A stretch of 5,152 nt of DNA from Gemmobacter sp. Its GTDB lineage: Bacteria; Pseudomonadota; Alphaproteobacteria; Rhodobacterales; Rhodobacteraceae. The stretch covers positions 1-5,152 of the forward strand of contig DOMY01000312.1 in assembly GCA_003509785.1 (NCBI GenBank), written 5' to 3'. A model generated the notes under the pieces. That model saw nothing but the letters and a program-made list of their open reading frames with translations, had not been told where the DNA came from and searched no databases. This document shows positions 1 through 5,152 of the stretch, piece by piece (positions within the stretch are counted from its first letter, which is position 1; each line of letters begins with the position of its first letter). The translations under genes and the position numbers were made by a program.

Positions 1-1679
1 AGCGCGAGCGCGGGATCACCATCCTTGCGAAAGCCACCTCGGTGGAATGGAACGGCACCCGCATCAATATCGTGGACACCCCCGGCCACGCCGATTTCGG
101 CGGCGAGGTGGAACGCATCCTGAACATGGTGGATGGCGTGGTTCTGCTGGTGGATGCCGCCGAAGGCCCGATGCCGCAGACGAAATTCGTGACCTCCAAG
201 GCGCTGGCCCTGGGTCTGCGCCCCATCGTGGTGCTGAACAAGGTCGACAAGCCGGATGCCGAACCCGATCGCGCCCTGAACGAGGTCTTCGATCTGTTCG
301 CCAACCTTGGCGCCACGGATGAGCAGCTGGATTTCCCGCACCTTTACGCTTCTGGCCGTGCAGGCTGGGCGGATGTCGGTCTGGATGGCCCGCGCAAGGA
401 TCTGAACGCCCTGTTCGAACTCGTGGTGCGTCATGTGCCCGCCCCCAAGCAGCTGGCCAAGCAGAACGAACCCTTCCAGATGCTGGCAACCACGCTGTCG
501 GCAGACCCTTTCATCGGCCGCATCCTGACCGGCCGGGTCGAGGCGGGTACGCTGAAAGTCGGAACTTCGCTGAAGGCGCTGACCCGCACGGGCGAGCGCA
601 TCGAACAGTTCCGCGTCACCAAGATCCTCGCCTTCCGGGGGCTGGGCCAGCAACCCATCGACGAGGCTGTGGCAGGCGATATCGTGACCATCGCCGGCAT
701 GACCAAGGCCACCGTGGCCGATACGCTCTGCGATCTGTCCATCGAAACCGCGATCCCGGCCCAGCCGATCGACCCGCCGACCATCTCTGTCACCTTCGGC
801 ATCAACGACAGCCCGCTGGCCGGGCGCGATGGCAGCAAGGTGCAAAGCCGGGTCATCCGCGAGCGCCTGATGCGCGAATCCGAAGTGAACGTGGCCATCA
901 AGGTCGAAGATACCCCGGGTGGCGAGGCGTTCATCGTTTCGGGCCGTGGCGAACTCCAGATGGGCGTGCTCATCGAAAACATGCGCCGCGAAGGGTTCGA
1001 ACTGTCGATCTCGCGCCCGCGCGTGATCTTCGGTGAAGAAAACGGCGTGCGGATGGAGCCGGTCGAAGAAGTCATCGTCGATGTGGATGATGAATACTCC
1101 GGCGCCGTGATCGACAAGCTGACGGGCGAGCGCAAGGGCGACCTGGTCGAGATGAAACCGGCTGGCGTGGGCAAGACCCGCATCGTCGCCCATGTACCGT
1201 CGCGCGGTCTGATCGGCTATCACGGCCAGTTCCTGACCGATACCCGTGGCACCGGCGTGCTGAACCGCATCTTCCACGGCTGGGTGCCGCACAAGGGCCC
1301 GATCCAGGGCCGTCGCCAGGGCGTGCTGATCTCGATGGAGAATGGCACCTCGGTTTCTTACGCGCTGTGGAACCTGGAAGAGCGCGGCAAGATGTTCATC
1401 GGCGCCCAGGAAGCCGTCTATGTCGGCATGATCATCGGCGAACATTCGCGCGACAATGACCTGGAAGTGAACCCGCTGAAGGGCAAGAAACTCACCAACG
1501 TCCGCGCCTCGGGCACGGATGAGGCCGTGCGCCTGACGCCGCCGGTGCGGATGAGCCTGGAAGAGGCCATCGCCTATATCGACGATGACGAGCTGGTGGA
1601 GGTGACGCCGAAGATCGTGCGCCTGCGCAAGCGCGAGCTTGACCCGCACGAGCGCAAGCGCGTCTCGCGCACGCAATGA
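1..1679 (+). CDS. typA: Translational GTPase TypA/BipA, 5' end missing
   Basis: Ribosome-associated GTPase of the EF-G/LepA class, known to act in 50S subunit assembly and in stress and cold adaptation. The window enters mid-gene; the complete codons from position 3 give 558 residues against about 607 usual, so roughly 50 are absent, including the G1 P-loop. Visible in order (window residue numbers): switch I ERGITI at about 2-7; G3 DTPGH at 25-29; G4 NKVD at 79-82; a G5-like SGR at 117-119; then beta-barrel domain II. EF-G-like domains follow, with GRGELQMGVLIENMRREGFE and later SRGLIGY. The C-terminal domain specific to TypA carries KKLTNVRASGTDEAVRL and ends in an Arg/Lys-rich tail. The GTG at 42 is an internal Val codon, not a start, because conserved family sequence continues upstream in frame. 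No frameshift is seen. The gene ends in TGA, 8 nt before a hairpin repeat. Identification is very secure; only the start lies outside the window. Confidence 0.97.
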   Translation, partial: RERGITILAKATSVEWNGTRINIVDTPGHADFGGEVERILNMVDGVVLLVDAAEGPMPQTKFVTSKALALGLRPIVVLNKVDKPDAEPDRALNEVFDLFANLGATDEQLDFPHLYASGRAGWADVGLDGPRKDLNALFELVVRHVPAPKQLAKQNEPFQMLATTLSADPFIGRILTGRVEAGTLKVGTSLKALTRTGERIEQFRVTKILAFRGLGQQPIDEAVAGDIVTIAGMTKATVADTLCDLSIETAIPAQPIDPPTISVTFGINDSPLAGRDGSKVQSRVIRERLMRESEVNVAIKVEDTPGGEAFIVSGRGELQMGVLIENMRREGFELSISRPRVIFGEENGVRMEPVEEVIVDVDDEYSGAVIDKLTGERKGDLVEMKPAGVGKTRIVAHVPSRGLIGYHGQFLTDTRGTGVLNRIFHGWVPHKGPIQGRRQGVLISMENGTSVSYALWNLEERGKMFIGAQEAVYVGMIIGEHSRDNDLEVNPLKGKKLTNVRASGTDEAVRLTPPVRMSLEEAIAYIDDDELVEVTPKIVRLRKRELDPHERKRVSRTQ

Positions 1680-1687
1680 TCCGGCCA

Positions 1688-1738
1688 GCGGGGGGCCAGC
1701 CCCCCGCACCCCCCGGGATATTTGCGCCAAGATAAAGG
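1688..1738 (+). repeat. GC-hairpin/GGGATATTT intergenic repeat, copy 1
   Basis: This copy starts 8 nt after the typA stop. A perfect 8-bp stem (GCGGGGGG at 1688-1695, CCCCCCGC at 1700-1707) closes a 4-nt CCAG loop. It is followed by A, a run of six C, then GGGATATTT (1715-1723), CCAAG and TAAA. The same order of elements recurs at 1771-1823 on the opposite strand. The stem lacks a following T run, so it is not itself a classical intrinsic terminator. I infer a dispersed Rhodobacteraceae-type 3'-end repeat; its role, such as 3'-end protection or help in termination, is not known from the sequence. Confidence 0.7.
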
Positions 1739-1770
1739 AAAGCCGCCGGGGAATGCCTCCGGCGGTTTTT
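1739..1770 (+). terminator. Rho-independent terminator of typA, probably bidirectional
   Basis: A 9-bp stem pairs 1743-1751 (CCGCCGGGG) with 1757-1765 (CCTCCGGCGG region) through one G-T wobble, with a 5-nt loop AATGC. TTTTT follows at 1766-1770, and AAA upstream at 1739-1741 can extend the stem. This is the textbook form for the + strand and lies about 60 nt after the typA stop. Read on the other strand, the same stem is followed by CTTTCCTTTATCTT, a moderate U-rich tail, so it may also serve the convergent amidotransferase gene. Confidence 0.88.
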
Positions 1771-1823
1771 CATTTTACCTTGGAAAAATATCCCACGGGG
1801 GTGCGGGGGTGTGAAACCCCCGC
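1771..1823 (-). repeat. GC-hairpin/GGGATATTT intergenic repeat, copy 2 (inverted)
   Basis: Read on the minus strand this starts 4 nt after the amidotransferase stop. A perfect 8-bp stem (1803-1810 GCGGGGGT with 1816-1823 ACCCCCGC) closes a 5-nt loop. It is followed on the minus strand by A, five C, GT, GGGATATTT, CCAAG and TAAA. By eye, about 38 of 53 aligned positions match copy 1 at 1688-1738. The stem is conserved as a stem while its innermost base pair and loop differ, which suggests selection on structure. Each copy points downstream from its own gene. Confidence 0.7.
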
Positions 1824-1827
1824 TGCC

Positions 1828-2622
1828 TCAGGCTGCCGCAGCGAGACGGCAAGGCAGAAACGGCTCAACCGTCAGCCCCTGGCCTTCGAAAGTGCAGAAG
1901 CTGGCGGTCGGGATTTCCAGCCAATCGCCCTCGTCCGTTTCCAGCGGTTCGGAAACGATGGCGCGGCCCATGCGGGTATCGGACCAGCGGTGATAGAGGC
2001 TGGGGGCGTTTTCGTCGGTCGCATAGCGCATGGCATAGAGCCTTTCGCCATCCGACATGGCGACGGTCAGCCGCAGATGTGGCGCAGCGCCCTTCTGCCG
2101 CGACAGGCGGATGAACGCGGCCGCGGCCCGTTCCATGGCACCGCGCGGATCCTGTTCCAGCCCTTCGGCCAGCGCGGCGAGGAACAGCGCCTCGCTGTCG
2201 GTCGCGCCCTTGCGGTGCGGATAGAGTGCATCGGGGATCAGCATGTCGGCATCGCGGCGAAACGCCTCATAGCCGCCAACCTGGCCATTGTGCATGAAGC
2301 TCCAGCGCCCGAAGGTGAAGGGATGGCAGTTGTTGCGGCTGGTCGCCGTGCCGGTGGAGGCGCGGACATGGGCCAGAAACAGCCCCGATTTCACCGAGGC
2401 CACCAGAGACCGCAGGTTCGGATCACTCCAGGCCGGCATGACATCGCGGTAAAGTCCGGGTTCGCGCCGGTCACCATACCAGGCGATGCCGAAACCATCT
2501 GCATTGATTGCCGTGTGGCAGCGCGTGGCACAATGGCTCTGATGGATCAGCGAATGGCCGGGGCGGCTGACGATATCTTCAAGATAGATCGGCTTCCCGA
2601 TATAAGCAGCCCAGCGGCACAT
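1828..2622 (-). CDS. Class II glutamine amidotransferase, stand-alone domain
   Basis: This 264-residue cytoplasmic protein belongs to the Ntn-hydrolase class II glutaminase group (GATase_2/EgtC/YafJ-like). Such domains release ammonia from glutamine using the N-terminal Cys exposed when Met is removed. The start at 2622 is chosen because it gives MCRWAAYIG with the nucleophile at Cys2 and has a purine-rich ribosome site just upstream; the longer open frame upstream would bury Cys2. Family motifs seen: NADGFGIAWYG (40-50), LAHVRASTGTATSRNNCHPF (83-102), FMHNG (109-113), GATDSEALF (139-147) and VSEPLE (223-228). No synthetase or ammonia-acceptor domain follows, so the acceptor substrate is unknown and may lie on a partner protein. 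EgtC (ergothioneine) relatives share this form, but no other egt gene is present, so I give no symbol. It converges on typA and follows the alaS-DUF1330 pair on the same strand, separated by 157 bp and a stem-loop, so it is probably its own transcription unit. The family call is secure; the role is open. Confidence 0.93.
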   Translation of the reverse strand: MCRWAAYIGKPIYLEDIVSRPGHSLIHQSHCATRCHTAINADGFGIAWYGDRREPGLYRDVMPAWSDPNLRSLVASVKSGLFLAHVRASTGTATSRNNCHPFTFGRWSFMHNGQVGGYEAFRRDADMLIPDALYPHRKGATDSEALFLAALAEGLEQDPRGAMERAAAAFIRLSRQKGAAPHLRLTVAMSDGERLYAMRYATDENAPSLYHRWSDTRMGRAIVSEPLETDEGDWLEIPTASFCTFEGQGLTVEPFLPCRLAAAA

Positions 2623-2625
2623 TAA

Positions 2626-2634
2626 CTCCCCCCT
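2626..2634 (-). promoter_or_regulatory. Ribosome binding site of the amidotransferase gene
   Basis: On the minus strand AGGGGGGAG lies 3 nt before the ATG at 2622. The AGGG part sits about 8 nt from the start and the GGAG part very close. It supports the start that exposes Cys2 and argues against the longer upstream reading. Confidence 0.7.
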
Positions 2635-2744
2635 GCCGCAAAACTCCGGCCTCTGATGCCCAAAACCCTGCCCTTTCGGTTCTGATTTTGGCCAGTTTAG
2701 CCGATGTATCAGAAAGTTGAAGGGGGTTCTGCGCTGCGGCATCG

Positions 2745-2781
2745 AATGAGGGCGCGGTGTTGCCACCGCGCCCGTTTCATT
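2745..2781 (-). terminator. Stem-loop after the alaS-DUF1330 unit, probable terminator or 3'-end stabiliser
   Basis: A perfect 10-bp stem pairs 2750-2759 with 2764-2773 (GGGCGCGGTG with CACCGCGCCC). In the minus-strand RNA the loop is GCAA, a GNRA tetraloop. An outer 5-bp helix (2745-2749 with 2777-2781) adds to it across a 3-nt bulge and overlaps the DUF1330 stop codon. On the minus strand the stem is followed only by TCATTC, without a real U run, so intrinsic termination may be weak. Its position directly after the last gene supports a 3'-end role. Confidence 0.6.
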
Positions 2782-3070
2782 ATTCAGCCTCTTCAACCAC
2801 GACCAGATCGCGGATGCTTGCACCTTTGGCATGGGCCAGCGCTGCCTGATATTCGGCGCTGTGATAGCAGGCGACGGCCTGTTCCAGCGAGGGGAAACGC
2901 GCCACCACATTGCGTGGCCGGTCGTTGCCTTCCAGCTGCACATGGCGGCCACCGCGCGCCAGAAACTTGCCACCATGGGCTGCGATGGCCGGGCCTGCGG
3001 CCACGGCATATTTCCCATAGGACTCGGGGTCGGTGACCTGAACATGAGCGATCCAGAGCGCGGTGGGCAT
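2780..3070 (-). CDS. DUF1330 family protein
   Basis: This small cytoplasmic protein of 96 residues has the usual length for the DUF1330 family, which adopts a ferredoxin-like dimeric alpha/beta-barrel fold. Its biochemical role is not established. Family traits visible are an N-terminal strand with a DPESYGKY helix start (14-21), GGKFLARGG (33-41), a VVARFPSLEQAVACYHSAEYQ block (55-75) and an acidic C-terminus. No signal peptide or membrane segment is seen. The ATG at 3070 is preceded by GGAGGT at good spacing. The start lies 3 nt after the alaS stop and the ribosome site is within the last alaS codons, so the two are surely co-transcribed and probably translationally coupled. A link to alanine-tRNA charging is possible by context only; housekeeping operons often carry unrelated passengers. 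The family call is firm and the function unknown. Confidence 0.9.
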   Translation of the reverse strand: MPTALWIAHVQVTDPESYGKYAVAAGPAIAAHGGKFLARGGRHVQLEGNDRPRNVVARFPSLEQAVACYHSAEYQAALAHAKGASIRDLVVVEEAE

Positions 3071-3073
3071 CTT

Positions 3074-5152
3074 TTAACCTCCGATAACAGATTCTGCTGC
3101 CGCAATGGCCTGATCGGCCAAAGCAATATCCGCGCCACCCGCCTGGGCCATATCAGGGCGACCGCCGCCGCCCTTGCCACCCAGCGCTTCGGCTGCGGCC
3201 TTCACCAGCGTCACCGCCGACAGCCTGCCGGTCAGATCGGCCGTCACCCCGGCTGCCACCGCAGGCTTTGCGCCCGTATCGGCGATCAGCAGCACAGCGC
3301 CAGAACCAAGCCGGGCTTTCATCTCGTCGATCATGCCCGGCAGATCCTTGCCGGAAACCCCGGTCAGCACCTGAGCGATGAACTTCACCCCGGCAATCTC
3401 TTTCGCCTCCGGTCCGCCGGACTTCCCGCCCATCGCAAGCTCACGCCGCAGATTGGCAACCTCATTCTCCAGCTTGCGCCGCTCGTCCAGCAGGGCCTTC
3501 GCCCGCTCTGCCAGTTCGGGGGCAGGCACTTTCAGCACGGCCGCCACATCGGCCAGCAGTTTCGTCTGCTCTGCCATATGGGCCATAGCGCCCTCGCCCG
3601 TCAGCGCCTCGATCCGGCGCACACCGGAGGAAGAGGCACTGTCCGACAGCAGGACAAAGGCGCCGATCTCGCCCAGATGCCGCACATGGGTGCCGCCGCA
3701 AAGCTCGATCGAATAGGTGTTGCGATCCATGCCTTTGCCAGAGCCGCCCAGACGGCCCATCGACACCACACGCACTTCATCGCCATACTTCTCGCCAAAC
3801 AGCGCCTGCGCCCCCAAGGCCCGCGCATCATCGGGCGACATCAGCCGGGTTTCCACAGCGCCGTTCTGGCGGATATAGGCGTTCACCTCATCCTCAACCG
3901 CCTTCAGTTCTTCGGCGGTCATCGCCTTGGCATGGGCGAAATCAAAGCGCAGCCGGTCAGCGGCGTTCAAAGATCCGCGCTGCGCAACGTGATCGCCCAG
4001 CACATTGCGCAGGGCTTCGTTCAGCAGGTGGGTGGCAGAGTGGTTCGCCCGGATCGCCTGGCGCCGCGCGTGATCCAGTTCCAGCTTGGCAGGCTGGCCG
4101 CGGGCCACAGCGCCCTCGACAATCTCGGCCACATGATACACCACACCGGCAGCCTTGCGGGTATCGGTCACCCGGGCAAGGCCGGTATCGGTGCGGATCC
4201 AGCCCTGATCGCCCCCCTGCCCGCCGCTTTCGGCATAGAATGGGGTCTGGTTGACGATGATATTGACCACCGCCCCCTGTGCATCATCCGAAGACCCGAT
4301 GGATGCGCCATCTTTCACCAGCGCCAGGATCTGACCCTCGGCCACTTCGCCGTCATAGCCCAGAAACTCGGTCGCGCCGTGCTTTTCGGCCAGTTCGAAC
4401 CAGATACCGGCATCCTTCGCCTCGCCCGAGCCGGACCATGCCGCGCGGGCCTTCTTGCGCTGTTCCTCCATCGCCGCATCGAACCCGGCGACATCCACCG
4501 CCCGGCCTTTTTCGCGCAGCGCATCCTGCGTCAGATCCAGCGGGAAACCATAGGTGTCATAGAGTTTGAAGGCGGTCGGCCCCGGCAGATCGGCGCCTTC
4601 CGGCAGGTCAGACAGCTCTTCGTCCAGCAGCTTCAGGCCGCGATCCAGCGTCGTGCGGAACCGGGTCTCTTCCAGACGCAGCGTTTCTTCGATCAGGCTC
4701 TGGGCGCGCACCAGCTCGGGATAGGCGGTGCCCATCTGGCGCACCAGCGCGGGCACCAGCTTGAACATGGTCACGTCGCGGGTGCCCAGCATGTTCAGGT
4801 GGCGCATGGCGCGGCGCATGATCCGGCGCAGCACATAGCCGCGCCCTTCGTTCGAGGGCATCACGCCATCGGCAATCAGGAACGAGGTCGAACGCAGGTG
4901 ATCGGCCACAACGCGGTGATGCACCTTGCCCGGGCCATCGGGATCGGCCGAGGTCAGATGCGCCGAAGCCTCGATCAGGCTGCGCATCAGATCGGTGTCG
5001 TAATTGTCGTGCTTGCCCTGCAGCAGCGCGCCGATCCGTTCCAGCCCCATGCCGGTGTCGATCGACTGCATGTCGAGATCGACCATCGTGCCGTCTTCGA
5101 ACTGTTCGTTCTGCATGAAGACGTTGTTCCAGATCTCGATGAAGCGGTCGCC
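3074..5152 (-). CDS. alaS: Alanyl-tRNA synthetase, N-terminal part outside the window
   Basis: Class II aminoacyl-tRNA synthetase that charges tRNA-Ala with alanine and hydrolyses mischarged Ser- or Gly-tRNA-Ala. The frame is open to the right edge, giving 692 residues against about 880 usual, so roughly 190 are missing, including class II motif 1. Visible in order (window residue numbers): the end of the catalytic core, RFIEIWNNVFMQ (3-14) and DTGMGLERI (32-40); the tRNA-recognition helical domain with EGRGYVLRRIMRRAMRH (102-118); the editing domain with the zinc-site HSATH (371-375) and CGGTH (485-489), both intact; a charged coiled-coil-like stretch (about 527-574); and the C-Ala domain with GGKGGGGRPDMAQAGG (658-673), ending IGG. 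The ATG at 5116 is an internal Met, since family sequence continues upstream of it. The TAA is followed after 3 nt by the DUF1330 gene. No frameshift or missing catalytic editing residue is seen. Identification is certain. Confidence 0.98.
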   Translation of the reverse strand, partial: GDRFIEIWNNVFMQNEQFEDGTMVDLDMQSIDTGMGLERIGALLQGKHDNYDTDLMRSLIEASAHLTSADPDGPGKVHHRVVADHLRSTSFLIADGVMPSNEGRGYVLRRIMRRAMRHLNMLGTRDVTMFKLVPALVRQMGTAYPELVRAQSLIEETLRLEETRFRTTLDRGLKLLDEELSDLPEGADLPGPTAFKLYDTYGFPLDLTQDALREKGRAVDVAGFDAAMEEQRKKARAAWSGSGEAKDAGIWFELAEKHGATEFLGYDGEVAEGQILALVKDGASIGSSDDAQGAVVNIIVNQTPFYAESGGQGGDQGWIRTDTGLARVTDTRKAAGVVYHVAEIVEGAVARGQPAKLELDHARRQAIRANHSATHLLNEALRNVLGDHVAQRGSLNAADRLRFDFAHAKAMTAEELKAVEDEVNAYIRQNGAVETRLMSPDDARALGAQALFGEKYGDEVRVVSMGRLGGSGKGMDRNTYSIELCGGTHVRHLGEIGAFVLLSDSASSSGVRRIEALTGEGAMAHMAEQTKLLADVAAVLKVPAPELAERAKALLDERRKLENEVANLRRELAMGGKSGGPEAKEIAGVKFIAQVLTGVSGKDLPGMIDEMKARLGSGAVLLIADTGAKPAVAAGVTADLTGRLSAVTLVKAAAEALGGKGGGGRPDMAQAGGADIALADQAIAAAESVIGG
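3077..3082 (-). promoter_or_regulatory. Ribosome binding site of the DUF1330 gene inside the alaS 3' end
   Basis: On the minus strand GGAGGT forms the last two sense codons (Gly-Gly) of alaS and is a near-ideal Shine-Dalgarno, with 6 nt between it and the DUF1330 ATG. A ribosome terminating on alaS would sit on or next to this site, so coupling is expected. Confidence 0.8.

Noticed and set aside
42..44. GTG as the start of typA, and the ATG at 5116 as the start of alaS
   Set aside because: Both are internal codons: conserved family residues (ERGITI before the first, RFIEIWNNVF before the second) continue in frame to the window edges.
431..1183. 250-codon minus-strand open frame inside typA
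   Set aside because: Serine/arginine-rich shadow of the typA coding strand, with no family features and no ribosome site that I could see.
1639..2625. Long + strand open frame (328 codons) antisense to the amidotransferase gene
   Set aside because: It begins out of frame inside typA, crosses the terminator and repeats, and has no recognisable protein family. The opposite strand encodes a clear motif-bearing enzyme. Long antisense frames are expected in GC-rich coding DNA.
2694..2721. Possible minus-strand promoter for the amidotransferase (TTCAAC, 16 bp, TAAACT)
   Set aside because: The -10 matches only 4 of 6 and the -35 about 3 of 6 consensus bases. A promoter is expected in this gap, but this one is too weak to annotate.
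2704..3036. Plus-strand open frame opposite the DUF1330 gene
   Set aside because: It starts in the intergenic gap, runs through the stem-loop and is antisense to a conserved protein; its Arg/His/Pro-rich composition is typical of a shadow.
2623..3180. Upstream extension of the amidotransferase frame to give a 450-residue protein
   Set aside because: The extension runs across the DUF1330 gene and into alaS in another frame. It would also place the catalytic Cys internally; the start at 2622 has a ribosome site and the family's MCRW beginning.
3378..3716. Plus-strand open frames inside alaS (also 3174-3374 and 4279-4569)
   Set aside because: Low-complexity Ser/Ala/Arg/Pro translations opposite conserved AlaRS sequence; shadows.

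Overview
The window looks like ordinary chromosomal DNA from a GC-rich alphaproteobacterium, most likely of the Rhodobacteraceae (Paracoccus/Rhodobacter-like). This rests on strong G/C preference at third codon positions, the residue choices in TypA and AlaRS, and a pair of GC-hairpin/GGGATATTT intergenic repeats of a style I associate with that family. The genus assignment is inference. I see no mobile element, CRISPR array, tRNA or rRNA, and no defence or toxin system.

Layout. Positions 1-1679 (+) hold the ribosome-associated GTPase gene typA/bipA, missing only about 50 N-terminal residues, including the P-loop. Positions 1680-1827 are a compact convergent 3' region. It holds two inverted copies of a roughly 50-bp hairpin-bearing repeat, one directly after the stop of each converging gene, with a strong rho-independent terminator between them. 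Positions 1828-2622 (-) encode a stand-alone class II (Cys2-type) glutamine amidotransferase of unknown substrate, with a clear ribosome binding site. Positions 2623-2779 are intergenic and contain a perfect 10-bp GC stem with a GCAA loop just after the next gene. Positions 2780-3070 (-) encode a 96-residue DUF1330 protein. Positions 3074-5152 (-) hold alaS (alanyl-tRNA synthetase), missing about the first 190 residues because it runs off the right edge.

How the genes relate. alaS and the DUF1330 gene form a tight pair. Only 3 nt separate them, and the DUF1330 Shine-Dalgarno lies inside the last two codons of alaS, so co-transcription and translational coupling are likely. The stem-loop after DUF1330 probably ends that unit, and the amidotransferase would then have its own promoter in the short gap. 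typA converges on these genes and is insulated from them by the repeat-terminator-repeat block.

Nothing here amounts to a new biological system. The most interesting non-coding signal is the symmetric repeat/terminator/repeat structure. The two conserved proteins without a defined role (DUF1330 and the amidotransferase) are the main functional unknowns.
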